In this document: positions 17,167 to 27,099 of the stretch, in pieces
Layout: each line of letters opens with the position of its first letter
Numbering within the stretch: position 1 is the first letter of the stretch
Source of the DNA: Pseudomonas putida
GTDB taxonomy: Bacteria; Pseudomonadota; Gammaproteobacteria; Pseudomonadales; Pseudomonadaceae
Length of the DNA: 64,000 nt
Reading direction: 5' to 3'
Assembly (NCBI RefSeq): GCF_001636055.1
Contig: NZ_CP011789.1
Coordinates: forward strand, 4,774,001-4,838,000
The notes under the pieces: model-generated
Told to the model about the DNA's origin: nothing
The model's input: only the letters and a program-made list of their open reading frames with translations
The model's database searches: none
Position numbers and translations under genes: made by a program

Positions 17167-18441
17167 TTACTTGGCGACCACACCCGCAACCTGCGGCGAG
17201 ACCGGAGCCTCGAGGTTGCGACCGCGGGTTTCCGGCAGACACAGTGCGGCGATCACCGCCACGCCGTAGGCGATGCCGGCATCGATGCCGATGGCGGCCC
17301 CCAGCGACATGGATTCGCTCATGTGACCGACCAGGAACGGGAACACGGCCGACAGCACCCGGCCGAAGTTGTAGCAGAAGCCCACCCCGGCACCGCGCAC
17401 ATCAGCCGGGTACAGCTCGTTGAAGAACGCCCCCAGACTCGCGGGAATGCCGGCGGCGAAGAAGCCCAGCGGGAAGCCGAGGAACAACATCTGCGTATTG
17501 CTCAGCGGGAAGAACACATAGGCCTGCACCGTCAGCACGCAGCACAGGGCGAACAACAGGATGTTCTTGCGCCGACCAATGCGGTCGATGAGCAGGCCAC
17601 TGACCACGCAACCACACCAGAAGGCGAAGATGATCACCGCCAGGTAGCCGCCGGAGTTGAGCACCGAGAGGTTGCGCTCGGTCTTGAGGAAGGTCGGCAG
17701 CCAGGTCATCACCGCGTGGTAACCACCATGGGCACCCAAACCCAGCAGTCCGCCCAGCAGGGTCACGCGCAGCAGTTCAGGACGGAAGATGCCGGCCATG
17801 GACTTGGTGAAGCTGACGGGAATGGCCTTTTCCTTCTGCAGGCGCTGGAAGCTGTCCGGCTCGGGTACGTTGCGCCGCACCCAGATGATCAGCAGCGACG
17901 GCAGCAGGCCGACGAAGAACATCACCCGCCAGGCGAACTCCTGCGGCACCAGCGAATAGATCAGCGCAAACAGCCCCACCGCCAGGCCCCAGCCCACGGC
18001 CCAGGCGCTCTGCACCGTACCCATGACCTTGCCGCGGTATTTCGGGTTGATGGTCTCGGCCATCAGCACCGCGCCTGCGGCCCACTCGCCACCAATGCCG
18101 AAGCCCTGCATGGCCTTGACGAACAGCAGCGGGTAGAAGCCGGTGACGAAGGCCGACAGGAAGGTGAAGAAGGAGAACCAGAGGATCATCCATTGCAGGG
18201 TACGCACCCGGCCGTAACGGTCGGACAACGTACCGCCAAGCCAGCCACCGATCGCCGAGGTGACCAGCGTCAGGCCACTGATCAGCCCAGCATCGCCCTT
18301 GGTCAGGGAAAACGCGGCGATCAGCGCCGGGATGGCCAGGCCAAACATCTGCACTTCAAGGGCGTCGAGCGACCAGCCACCAAAGCAGGCCCAGAACGTC
18401 TTGCGTTCGCGCGAGGTGATTTCGCGATACCAACTGAACAT
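17167..18441 (-). CDS. MFS transporter, sugar/aromatic-acid type
   Basis: 424 residues, 12 helices. MFS signatures include GGWLGGTLSDRYGRVRTLQW after helix 2, GFGIGGEWAAGAVLMAE, LIDRIGRRKN and the C-terminal LPETRGRNLEAP. The GGEWAAG motif is typical of proton-driven organic-acid importers. It lies between a GntR regulator and an amidohydrolase on one strand, suggesting uptake of the compound the hydrolase opens. Substrate unknown. Confidence 0.88.
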   Translation of the reverse strand: MFSWYREITSRERKTFWACFGGWSLDALEVQMFGLAIPALIAAFSLTKGDAGLISGLTLVTSAIGGWLGGTLSDRYGRVRTLQWMILWFSFFTFLSAFVTGFYPLLFVKAMQGFGIGGEWAAGAVLMAETINPKYRGKVMGTVQSAWAVGWGLAVGLFALIYSLVPQEFAWRVMFFVGLLPSLLIIWVRRNVPEPDSFQRLQKEKAIPVSFTKSMAGIFRPELLRVTLLGGLLGLGAHGGYHAVMTWLPTFLKTERNLSVLNSGGYLAVIIFAFWCGCVVSGLLIDRIGRRKNILLFALCCVLTVQAYVFFPLSNTQMLFLGFPLGFFAAGIPASLGAFFNELYPADVRGAGVGFCYNFGRVLSAVFPFLVGHMSESMSLGAAIGIDAGIAYGVAVIAALCLPETRGRNLEAPVSPQVAGVVAK

Positions 18442-18569
18442 GATTTCTTATCCTTCTATGTCGTGTGTGCGAGGTCAGGGGCAGCCGGACGCACGCCGGC
18501 CAGGCAGGCAGAACCACGGCACCGTGCTGGCACGGCGCCGGAAGTCACAACGGGGCGTGAAACGCCCGG

Positions 18570-19301
18570 TCAGCGAATATCGATGCGGTAGCGGAAGTGC
18601 TCGGCATGGCCGCGCGAACGGCGCCATTCCAACGGTTTGCCGGCGTAGTCACGGGCCAGACGCTCGATCACCACCACCGGGCTGCCCTCCGGCATCTGCA
18701 GCAGGCGCGCGTGAACGGCATCGACCGACTCGGCCGTGAGGGTCTCCTCGGCATAGGCCACCACCTGACCGCACAGCTCTTCGTAGATCGGGTAGAGCAG
18801 CGGGCCCTTGCGGTCCAGCTCGACCTCAAGCAGTGGCTGGAACGTCTGCCGTGGCAGCCAGATTTCCTCGGCCAACACCGGCTGGGCACCGAGCAGACGC
18901 AGGCGCACGATGTGAATGACGTCGGCTTCCGGCGCCAAGCCCAGGGCACTGGCAACCGCCGAGGGCGCCGGGACTGGCTCGATGGACAGGATGCGGCTCT
19001 CGGGCACGACACGTTCGCCGTTGGCCGACTCGAAGCGGAAGAAGCGGAACAGCGAGGATTGAAACTGCGGCCGACGAATGAAGGTGCCGCGGCCTTGCTG
19101 GCGCTCCAGCACGCCCTCGGTCACCAGCACATCGACGGCCTTGCGTACGGTGCCGACCGACATGTCGAACTCGCTGGCCAGGGCCGCTTCGGTGGGAATG
19201 GCCTCACCGGGGCGCCAGCGGTTGTTGGCGATCTGCTCGACCATATGGTCGCGCAGCTGTTGGTAGCGGGGCAGACGCGCATCACCGGGCAGTGTGTTCA
19301 T
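18570..19301 (-). CDS. GntR/HutC-family transcriptional regulator
   Basis: 243 residues. An N-terminal winged helix (PRYQQLRDHMVEQI, GEAIPTEAALASEFDMSVGTVRKAVDVLVTEGVLERQQGRGTFI) is followed by a UTRA ligand-binding domain. It probably represses itself and the downstream MFS-amidohydrolase genes, released by their substrate. ATG 19301 is chosen because HutC proteins start a few residues before PRYQQLR; the open frame extends 46 codons further without homology. A TATATA-N4-TATATA dyad lies 22 bases upstream. Confidence 0.9.
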   Translation of the reverse strand: MNTLPGDARLPRYQQLRDHMVEQIANNRWRPGEAIPTEAALASEFDMSVGTVRKAVDVLVTEGVLERQQGRGTFIRRPQFQSSLFRFFRFESANGERVVPESRILSIEPVPAPSAVASALGLAPEADVIHIVRLRLLGAQPVLAEEIWLPRQTFQPLLEVELDRKGPLLYPIYEELCGQVVAYAEETLTAESVDAVHARLLQMPEGSPVVVIERLARDYAGKPLEWRRSRGHAEHFRYRIDIR

Positions 19302-19322
19302 GGGGCCTGTCTCTCGTCTTGT

Positions 19323-19338
19323 TATATAAACATATATA
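19323..19338. promoter_or_regulatory. AT-rich dyad before the GntR gene
   Basis: TATATA-AACA-TATATA, 22 bases upstream of the GntR start, in the position of a core promoter. It may serve both as -10 region and as autoregulatory operator; binding is inferred. Confidence 0.45.
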
Positions 19339-19414
19339 TGAATTTTTCCGAGAGTATTCCTGCTGCCCTGAACGCTGTCAATCCTCCGCCTATCGGCTTG
19401 AAAGCCACGGTGGC

Positions 19415-19443
19415 TTCTTCGCGGGTAAACCGCTCCCACAGGT
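19415..19443. repeat. Single REP element
   Basis: Contains TTCTTCGCGGGTAAACCGCTCCCACAGG, a classical P. putida REP sequence, between the GntR gene and the end of the TDT transporter gene. Confidence 0.75.
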
Positions 19444-19509
19444 ACGCAGCGTTCTCAAGCACTGCCAGGTAACCGGGGAGCGCGACCACCCACTAAAAGG
19501 TCAGCACAT

Positions 19510-20649
19510 TCAACGATTTGCGATACAGGGCGAGGTGAACAGCTCACCACGCCAAGCGCCTTTGAGTGTGCGGCTCGCCACCACCAGCCAGAGCAGCGCC
19601 AGCATCACCACCAGCACCTGCCCGAACACCGTGAAGAAACCCAGGCCCAGCCAGGCCGCCAGCTTCAAGGTGGCGAGGCTGTACACCCCCAGCGGGAAGG
19701 TGAAACCCCACCAGCCCAGATTGAACGGCATGCCCTGGCGCATGTAGCGCAGGGTGATCAGTACCGCGGTCAGCAGCCACCACAGGCCGGCTCCCCACAA
19801 CACCATCCCGGCCACCAGCCCCAACCCGCGTGCCACTTCACCCAGGTTCCCCAGGCCATTGGCCGCGAACACCGCGGGCGCGTCGCCACCCAGCAGCAGC
19901 ATGCCCAGCGCCCCGGTGCCGATCGGGCCCAACGCCAGCCAGCTGGATGCGGCCATGTTGGCCGGCGGCAGCTTGTGCAGCGCCATGCGCAGCATGAGGA
20001 TGGTCAGGATACTGAACGCCACCGGCAGCGACACCGCCCACAGCACGTAGCTGGTCACCACCACCAGGAACTGCGTATGGACATCCGCCAGGTGCGGCGC
20101 CAGCAGGCCACCGCTGGCCGCCGCCACCTCGGCCGCCACCACCGGCAGCAACCACACTGCAGTCATCTGGTCGATGCTGTGCTCCTGGCGGGTGAACATC
20201 AGATAAGGGATTGCCACGCCACACAGCAATGCCAGCGCCACGTCACCCCACCAGAGCGCCTCGACCCAAGGCACCACGCCGTCGCCCCAGCGCTCGAGGC
20301 CAAACACCAGCGCGCCATTGAGGATGGTCGCCAGGCCCATGGGGATGGTGCCGAAGAACATCGAGACCGTGGAGTGGGCGAAGATCCGCCGTGCCTCGTC
20401 GAAGAACAGCAGCCAGCGCGCGCCGTACAGGACGCAGAACAAGATGAACAGGCCGACGGTCAGCCACCACAACCCCTCTGCCGCGCCGTGCAGAGCCGGA
20501 ATCTCCAACTGTCGCAAGGCCAGGGCCAGAACGCCGGTGCCCATGGTCGCGGCAAACCAGTTCGGGGTGAACTGACGGATCACTTCCAGCGGGCGGGCCA
20601 ACTGGTGGAAGGGCCGCAAGGACGCAGCGCGGGTCTGTGGGCAGGTCAT
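19510..20649 (-). CDS. TehA/SLAC1-type transporter (TDT family)
   Basis: 379 residues with about ten transmembrane segments. Family-typical features are FTPNWFAATMGTGVLALAL at the start, HSTVSMFFGTIPMGLATILNG and the late GWWGFTFPLGVYSLATLKLA. Members include TehA, sulfite exporters and malate or anion channels; the specific solute cannot be predicted. The start codon lies back to back with the upstream region of a divergent MFS gene. Confidence 0.85.
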   Translation of the reverse strand: MTCPQTRAASLRPFHQLARPLEVIRQFTPNWFAATMGTGVLALALRQLEIPALHGAAEGLWWLTVGLFILFCVLYGARWLLFFDEARRIFAHSTVSMFFGTIPMGLATILNGALVFGLERWGDGVVPWVEALWWGDVALALLCGVAIPYLMFTRQEHSIDQMTAVWLLPVVAAEVAAASGGLLAPHLADVHTQFLVVVTSYVLWAVSLPVAFSILTILMLRMALHKLPPANMAASSWLALGPIGTGALGMLLLGGDAPAVFAANGLGNLGEVARGLGLVAGMVLWGAGLWWLLTAVLITLRYMRQGMPFNLGWWGFTFPLGVYSLATLKLAAWLGLGFFTVFGQVLVVMLALLWLVVASRTLKGAWRGELFTSPCIANR

Positions 20650-20812
20650 GGCAAAGATTCCTCGTGTAAGGTGGAATCATCTTATGCCCGCAAAGAATAT
20701 CCATATAACGGTTATTTTCTCTATCTGTTATCTATTTTGCAGATATAGCGCAAGCCAGAGCCGGTGGCTTATGCTTGCTGCCTGCGACAACTCCAACAAC
20801 AAGGACGTGGCA

Positions 20813-21997
20813 ATGCTCGCCGCACTGAAACGCTATCCCTCCGCTGTCCGCCTGCTGCTGCTCACCACCTTCGTGCTGACCCTGGCGCGCGCGATCACCC
20901 TGCCCTATCTGGTCGTCTATCTGTCGGACAGCTTCCAGATGTCGGTCAGCCATATCGGCCTGCTGATCGGCGGGGCACTGATCGTCGCCTCGTTGCTGAG
21001 CCTGTATGGCGGACATCTGGTCGACACGCTGCGCAACCATACGGTGATCATCGTCGCAACCCTGGTGTTCACGCTGTCGTTCGCCGTCGCCATGTTGAGC
21101 CCCTCGGTGGCGCTGTTCTTCCTGTGCCTGGTGCTGATCAACCTCGCCCTGGCGGTGGTCGACATCGCCAGCAAGGCCGGATTCTGCGCCCTGCTGCCGG
21201 TGGAGGAGCGCGCCGAGGTGTTCGCCATCAAGTACACCCTCAGCAACATCGGCTATGCCGTCGGCCCGCTGCTGGGGGTGGCGCTGATCGAGCTCGATGG
21301 CCATCTGCCGTTCCTGGTCTCGGCGCTGATCGGCCTGCTCATGTGCCTGGTCTACCAGCGTCTGGGCGATCGGCAGTTACGCCCCAGCGAGCCGCAACTG
21401 CCCGGCGCCGGCTTCATGCAAGTGGCTATCGGGCTGGCGCGTGACCGTCGCCTGGTGTGCTTCACCCTGGGCGGCGCCCTCAGTGCAGTGGTGTTCGGCC
21501 AGTTCACCGCCTACCTGTCGCAATACCTGGTGGTGACGGCCCACGCCAGCGAAGCGGCGCGGTTGGTCGGGGTGCTGGTGACGACCAACGCCGTGACGGT
21601 GATCGCCCTGCAATACCTGATCGGCAGACGCATCAGCCGCCAGTACCTGATGCCCTGGCTGATGGCCGGGATGGCACTGTTCGTCGCCGGGCTGCTGGGC
21701 TTCTCGCTGGCAGGCTCGGTGCTGGGCTGGTGCCTGGCAATGCTGGTGTTCACCCTCGGCGAGATCATCGTGATCCCGGCGGAGTACATGTTCATCGACC
21801 TGATCGCACCGGAGCATCTGCGCGGCGTCTACTATGGCGCGCAGAACCTCTCCAACCTCGGCGCGGCACTGGGGCCGGTACTGGTCGGGTTTGCCCTGGG
21901 GTATGTAGTGCCGGTGGCGGTGTTCTACCTGCTGGTGCTGTCGGTGCTGCTGGCGGCATTGTTCTATTACCTGGGGACGCGAGGGGCGAAGATCTAG
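20813..21997 (+). CDS. MFS transporter, drug-efflux type
   Basis: 394 residues, 12 predicted helices (LLLLTTFVLTLARAITLPYLVVYLSD; GLLIGGALIVASLLSLYGGHLVDTLRN; GEIIVIPAEYMFIDLIAPEHLRGVYYGAQNLSNLGAALGP). The pattern suits small-molecule efflux carriers; the substrate is unknown. ATG 20813 was chosen for its AAGGA ribosome site and conserved first helix; the open frame starts inside the divergent TDT gene and is not needed. Confidence 0.85.
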   Translation: MLAALKRYPSAVRLLLLTTFVLTLARAITLPYLVVYLSDSFQMSVSHIGLLIGGALIVASLLSLYGGHLVDTLRNHTVIIVATLVFTLSFAVAMLSPSVALFFLCLVLINLALAVVDIASKAGFCALLPVEERAEVFAIKYTLSNIGYAVGPLLGVALIELDGHLPFLVSALIGLLMCLVYQRLGDRQLRPSEPQLPGAGFMQVAIGLARDRRLVCFTLGGALSAVVFGQFTAYLSQYLVVTAHASEAARLVGVLVTTNAVTVIALQYLIGRRISRQYLMPWLMAGMALFVAGLLGFSLAGSVLGWCLAMLVFTLGEIIVIPAEYMFIDLIAPEHLRGVYYGAQNLSNLGAALGPVLVGFALGYVVPVAVFYLLVLSVLLAALFYYLGTRGAKI

Positions 21998-22109
21998 AGC
22001 CCCCCTGCGACCACCTGCCACTGCGACCATCGTCTGCGCTGACGAACCCGCGCACGCGTGCCAGACTGATTGATCGGGACCGCGTTTTCATTTTTGCTCC
22101 GGAGTTTGC

Positions 22110-25100
22110 ATGTCGTTGTCCAGCGGGCTGATCGCCGTGGTCGCCCTGGCCTATATGGCCATCATGTTCGCCATCGCCTTCTACGGCGACCGTCGCAGCA
22201 CGCCGTTGCCGCCGCGCCTGCGCGCCTGGGTGTACAGCCTGTCGCTGGCGGTGTACTGCACCAGCTGGACCTTCTTCGGCGCCGTCGGCCAGGCGGCCGA
22301 GCAGCTCTGGGCGTTCCTGCCGATCTACCTGGGCCCGGTGCTGCTGCTGATCTTCGCACCCTGGGTGCTGCAGAAGATGGTGCTGATCAGCAAGCAGCAG
22401 AACATCACCTCGATCGCCGACTTCATTGCCGCCCGCTACGGCAAGTCGCAGACGCTCGCGGTGGTGGTTGCACTGATCTGTCTGGTCGGCGTGCTGCCTT
22501 ACATCGCCCTGCAGCTCAAGGGCATCGTGCTCGGCGTCAACTTGCTGATCGGGGCCACTCCCGACGCTACCGGTACCCGGGTGCAGGACACGGCGCTGGT
22601 GGTGTCGCTGGTGCTGGCGCTGTTCGCCATCGTCTTCGGCACGCGCAGCCTGGATGTCACCGAGCACCATCGCGGCATGGTACTGGCCATCGCCTTCGAG
22701 TCCCTGATCAAGCTGCTGGCGTTTCTTGCCGTGGGCGCCTTCGTGGTGTTCAACCTGTATGACGGCTTCGACGACCTGTTCAGCCAGGCGCGCCAGTCGA
22801 TCCACCTGGAAAGCTATTGGCAGGAGACGATCAACTGGCCATCGATGGTGGTGCAGACCGCCGTGGCGATGATGGCGATCATCTGCCTGCCGCGGCAGTT
22901 CCACGTCACCGTGGTCGAGAACATCGAGCCTCAGGACATGCGCCTGGCCCGCTGGGTGTTCCCGCTGTACCTGGTGCTGGCGGCACTGTTCGTGGTGCCG
23001 ATCGCCCTGGCCGGGCAGATGCTGCTGCCGGGCACGGTGATTTCCGACTCCTTCGTCATCAGCCTGCCGCTGGCCGAAGCCCACCCGAGCCTGGCCCTGC
23101 TGGCTTTCATCGGCGGCGCTTCGGCCGCTACCGGCATGGTGATCGTCGAGGCGGTGGCGCTGTCGACCATGGTGTCCAACGACATGCTGCTGCCCTGGCT
23201 GCTGCGACGCACCAACGCCGAGCGCCCGTTCGAGGCGTTCCGTCACTGGATGCTCTCGGTGCGCCGGGTGGCCATCGTGGTCATCCTGCTGCTGGCCTAC
23301 GTGAGCTATCGCCTGCTCGGTTCCACCGCCAGCCTTGCGACCATCGGCCAGATCGCCTTCGCCGCAGTCACCCAGCTGACCCCGGCGATGCTCGGCGCCC
23401 TGTACTGGAAGCAGGCCAACCGCCGCGGCGTGTTCGCCGGCCTCGCTGCGGGCATCTTCCTGTGGTTCTACACCTTGGTGCTGCCGATCGCCGCCCATAG
23501 CCTGGGCTGGTCGCTGCAGTTGTTCCCCGGCCTTGCCTGGCTGCACGGCAACCCGCTGGACCTGCCGATCACCCCGCTGACACAAGGGGTGGTGCTGTCG
23601 CTGGCGGGCAACTTCATGCTCTTTGCCTGGGTCTCGATTCTGTCGCGCACCCGGGTTTCCGAGCACTGGCAGGCCGGGCGCTTCATCGGCCAGCAAACCA
23701 GCGCCCGCCCCAGCAGCCGCCCCCTGCTGGCCGTGCAGATCGACGATCTGCTCAACCTTGCCGCGCGTTTCGTCGGCGAGGAACGCGCGCGGCAGAGCTT
23801 CATCCGCTTCGCCTACCGCCAGGGCAAGGGCTTCAACCCCAACCAGAACGCCGACGGCGACTGGATCGAACACACCGAGCGTCTGCTCGCTGGCGTGCTC
23901 GGCACCTCCTCCACCCGTGCGGTGGTCAAGGCCGCCATCGAAGGCCGCGACATGCAGCTCGAAGACGTGGTGCGTATCGCCGACGAAGCCAGCGAGGTTT
24001 TGCAATTCAACCGCGCCCTGCTGCAAGGCGCCATCGAGAACATCAACCAGGGCATCAGTGTGGTCGACCAGAACCTGCATCTGGTGGCCTGGAACCGTCG
24101 ATATCTCGAACTGTTCAATTACCCCGACGGGCTGATCAGTGTCGGCCGACCGATCGCCGACATCATCCGCTACAACGCCGAGCGCGGCCTGTGCGGCCCG
24201 GGCGAGGCGCAGGTGCACGTGGCGAGGCGCCTCCACTGGATGCGCCAGGGCCGGGCGCACACCTCGGAACGGTTGTTCCCCAACGGACGGGTGATCGAAC
24301 TGATTGGCAACCCCATGCCCGGCGGTGGCTTCGTCATGAGCTTTACCGACATCACCCCGTTCCGCGAAGCCGAACAGGCGCTCAAGGACGCCAACGAGGG
24401 CCTAGAGCAGCGCGTGGCCGAACGCACCCACGAGCTGTCGCAACTGAACCAGGCGTTGTCGGAAGCCAAGAGCCATGCCGAGGCGGTCAGCCAGTCCAAG
24501 ACCCGCTTCCTCGCTGCCGTCAGCCACGACCTGATGCAACCGCTGAATGCCGCGCGGCTGTTCTCCGCCGCCCTGTCACAACAGGCCGAGGGCCTGAGTG
24601 AAGAGGCCCAGCAACTGGTGCAGCACATGGACAGCTCGCTGCGCTCGGCAGAGGAATTGATCAGCGACCTGCTGGACATCTCGCGCCTGGAGAACGGCAA
24701 GGTCACCCCCGACATCAAACCCTTCGCGCTCAACGAACTGTTCGACACCCTGGGCGCCGAGTTCAAGGTACTGGCGGCCGAGAAAGGCCTGGAATTCCGC
24801 CTGCGCGGCAGCCGGCTGCAAGTCGCCAGCGACATGAAACTGTTGCGCCGGGTGCTGCAGAACTTCCTCACCAACGCCCTGCGTTACGGCAAGAGCCCGA
24901 TCCTGCTGGGCGCTCGACGCGAAGGCGAGCACCTTTGGCTGGAAGTCTGGGATCGCGGTCCGGGCATTGCCGACGACAAACTGCAGGTGATCTTCCAGGA
25001 GTTCAAACGCCTGGACAGCCATCAGACCCGCGCCGAAAAAGGCCTGGGCCTGGGCCTGGCAATCGCCGATGGCCTGTGCCGGGTGCTCGGGCATCGCCTG

Positions 25101-25586
25101 GAAGTGCGCTCGTGGCCAGGCAAGGGCAGCGTGTTCCGGGTCAGCGTGCCGATCGCCAGGCATCCCGTCGCAGCGCCCGCAGCGCCCGCGGAACCGGGCG
25201 GGCAACCGCTCGCCGGGCTGCAGGTGCTGTGCGTGGACAACGAAGACAGCATCCTGATCGGCATGAACAGCCTGCTCGGGCGTTGGGGCTGCCAGGTCTG
25301 GACCGCACGCAACCAGGCCGAGTGCGAGGCGCTGCTATTGAAGGGCATGCGCCCGCACCTGGCGCTGGTGGACTACCACCTGGACGACGGCGAAACCGGT
25401 ACTGGCCTGATGGCCTGGCTACGCACGCGCCTGGGCGAACCCGTTCCAGGCGTGGTGATCAGTGCCGACGGGCGCAACGAAACCATCGCCCAGGTGCATG
25501 CTGCAGGGCTGGACTACCTGGCCAAGCCGGTCAAGCCCGCCGCCCTGCGTGCGTTGCTCAATCGGCATCTGAGCCTGGTTCAGTAA
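22110..25586 (+). CDS. Hybrid sensor kinase with a sodium/solute-symporter sensor domain
   Basis: 1158 residues. Residues 1 to about 510 form an SSS-family transporter-like domain of 12-13 helices. A STAC-like linker follows, then a PAS domain near 637 (AIENINQGISVVDQNLHLVAWNRRYLEL) and a coiled coil. The HisKA domain has the phospho-histidine near 807 (AAVSHDLMQPLNAARLF). The HATPase (DRGPGI, GLGLGLAIADGL) and a receiver domain with D1088 (VDYHLDD) complete it. CbrA and NahK/ErcS'-type kinases share this design. Signal and partner are unknown. Its 3' end overlaps rmuC by 29 bases. Confidence 0.92.
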   Translation: MSLSSGLIAVVALAYMAIMFAIAFYGDRRSTPLPPRLRAWVYSLSLAVYCTSWTFFGAVGQAAEQLWAFLPIYLGPVLLLIFAPWVLQKMVLISKQQNITSIADFIAARYGKSQTLAVVVALICLVGVLPYIALQLKGIVLGVNLLIGATPDATGTRVQDTALVVSLVLALFAIVFGTRSLDVTEHHRGMVLAIAFESLIKLLAFLAVGAFVVFNLYDGFDDLFSQARQSIHLESYWQETINWPSMVVQTAVAMMAIICLPRQFHVTVVENIEPQDMRLARWVFPLYLVLAALFVVPIALAGQMLLPGTVISDSFVISLPLAEAHPSLALLAFIGGASAATGMVIVEAVALSTMVSNDMLLPWLLRRTNAERPFEAFRHWMLSVRRVAIVVILLLAYVSYRLLGSTASLATIGQIAFAAVTQLTPAMLGALYWKQANRRGVFAGLAAGIFLWFYTLVLPIAAHSLGWSLQLFPGLAWLHGNPLDLPITPLTQGVVLSLAGNFMLFAWVSILSRTRVSEHWQAGRFIGQQTSARPSSRPLLAVQIDDLLNLAARFVGEERARQSFIRFAYRQGKGFNPNQNADGDWIEHTERLLAGVLGTSSTRAVVKAAIEGRDMQLEDVVRIADEASEVLQFNRALLQGAIENINQGISVVDQNLHLVAWNRRYLELFNYPDGLISVGRPIADIIRYNAERGLCGPGEAQVHVARRLHWMRQGRAHTSERLFPNGRVIELIGNPMPGGGFVMSFTDITPFREAEQALKDANEGLEQRVAERTHELSQLNQALSEAKSHAEAVSQSKTRFLAAVSHDLMQPLNAARLFSAALSQQAEGLSEEAQQLVQHMDSSLRSAEELISDLLDISRLENGKVTPDIKPFALNELFDTLGAEFKVLAAEKGLEFRLRGSRLQVASDMKLLRRVLQNFLTNALRYGKSPILLGARREGEHLWLEVWDRGPGIADDKLQVIFQEFKRLDSHQTRAEKGLGLGLAIADGLCRVLGHRLEVRSWPGKGSVFRVSVPIARHPVAAPAAPAEPGGQPLAGLQVLCVDNEDSILIGMNSLLGRWGCQVWTARNQAECEALLLKGMRPHLALVDYHLDDGETGTGLMAWLRTRLGEPVPGVVISADGRNETIAQVHAAGLDYLAKPVKPAALRALLNRHLSLVQ

Positions 25587-27045
25587 GCGTCGCATCGGCC
25601 AGCGCCTCATCCGACAGCGCCCGCTCCAGCAGGTCGGCCGGCAAGCTCTTGCTGGCGCGCGCGCCTAGCAGCTTGAGCTGCTCGCTGCGGCTGATCAGGT
25701 TGCCGCGCCCTTCGCACAGTTTGTTGCGCGCTGCGGCGTAGGCCTTGTCGACCTGCTGCAGGCGCGCACCGAGCTCGTCCAGGTCCTGGATGAACAGCAC
25801 GAACTTGTCGTACAGCCAACCCGCACGCTCGGCGATCTCGCGGGCGTTCTGGCCCTGACGCTCCTGCTTCCACAGGCTGTCGATGACCCTCAGGGTCGCG
25901 AGCAAGGTGGTGGGGCTGACAATGACGATCTGTCGGTCGAAGGCTTCCTGGAACAGGCCCGGCTCCGCTTGCAGCGCTGCCGAGAAGGCCGCTTCGATGG
26001 GTACGAACAGTAATACGAAATCCAGGCTGTGCAAGCCATCCAGCCGGCTGTAATCCTTGCTGGAGAGGCCTTTGACGTGACTGCGCAAGGACTGCACGTG
26101 CTGTTTGAGCGCCGCCTCGTCATTGCCGGAGACGAACTGTTGGTAGGCGGTGAGGCTGACCTTGGCATCGACCACCACCTGCTTGTCCCCCGGCAGCATG
26201 ATCAGCACATCAGGCTGGAAACGCTCGCCATCGGCGCTCTTCAGGCTGACCTGGGTCTGGTACTCGCGGCCTTTCTCAAGGCCCGCATGCTCCAGTACCC
26301 GCTCAAGAATCAACTCGCCCCAGTTGCCCTGGGTCTTCTGGCCCTTGAGCGCCTGGGTGAGATTGGTGGCCTCATCAGACAGACGCAGGTTGAGTTGCTG
26401 CAGGCGCTCAAGCTCCTTGCCCAGCGAGAAGCGCTCGCGGGCCTCCTGCTGATAGCTCTCTTCGACACGCTTTTCGAAGGCCTGGATGCGCTCCTTGAGC
26501 GGATCGAGCAATTGTCCCAAGTGCTGCTGACTGGTCTGGGCGAAGCGCTGCTCGCGCTCGTCGAAAATCTTGGTGGCCATCTCGGCGAACTGGGCACGTA
26601 GCGTATCGCGGGCTTCCTGCAAGTCGTCCAGGCGCTGGGTGTGGCTTTCCTGCTGCTCGCGCAGTTCGGCGTCCAGCCGCGCAGCCTGAGCCTCCAGGCG
26701 ACGCAGTTCGGCTTCGCGGGTCGCGCGCTCCAGGTTCCAGGCATGGGCGGCATCGCGCGCGTTGTCGCGCTCGATCTGCAACAGTTCCAGCTCGCGATTC
26801 TGCGCAGCAAGCGTCGCCTGTTTGTGGCTGTTGGCTTCGCTGAGGTCGCTGATCTCGTCGCGGCAGGCTTCGAGCTGCGCCTGCAGGCCAGCCTGGGCCA
26901 ACTGCGCGGCACTCAGGCGTTCCTGCATCAGGCCGGTTTCGGTTTGGCGGGCGGCGAGCCGACGCTGGACCTGCAACACCCACCCCAGGCACGGCACCGC
27001 GGCAGCCACGATGCCCAATAGAATACTGGCCAGGTCCACTGCCAT
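25558..27045 (-). CDS. rmuC: DNA recombination protein RmuC
   Basis: 495 residues: one N-terminal membrane anchor (ASILLGIVAAAVPCLGWVLQVQ), a long coiled coil to about residue 200, then the RmuC nuclease-like domain (GNWGELILERVLEHAGLEKGREYQTQ; RFQPDVLIMLPGDKQVVVDAKVSLTAY; DFVLLFVPIEAAFSAAL). RmuC limits DNA inversions between short repeats and carries a PD-(D/E)XK-like fold. ATG 27045 was preferred to a TTG 15 bases upstream. It is convergent with the sensor kinase and shares 29 bases. Confidence 0.93.
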   Translation of the reverse strand: MAVDLASILLGIVAAAVPCLGWVLQVQRRLAARQTETGLMQERLSAAQLAQAGLQAQLEACRDEISDLSEANSHKQATLAAQNRELELLQIERDNARDAAHAWNLERATREAELRRLEAQAARLDAELREQQESHTQRLDDLQEARDTLRAQFAEMATKIFDEREQRFAQTSQQHLGQLLDPLKERIQAFEKRVEESYQQEARERFSLGKELERLQQLNLRLSDEATNLTQALKGQKTQGNWGELILERVLEHAGLEKGREYQTQVSLKSADGERFQPDVLIMLPGDKQVVVDAKVSLTAYQQFVSGNDEAALKQHVQSLRSHVKGLSSKDYSRLDGLHSLDFVLLFVPIEAAFSAALQAEPGLFQEAFDRQIVIVSPTTLLATLRVIDSLWKQERQGQNAREIAERAGWLYDKFVLFIQDLDELGARLQQVDKAYAAARNKLCEGRGNLISRSEQLKLLGARASKSLPADLLERALSDEALADATLTEPGSDAD

Positions 27046-27099
27046 GCTTGCTCCGGTCAACGCTTAGATTGTGCGCAGCTTACAGGTTTTTTGCCGGTG

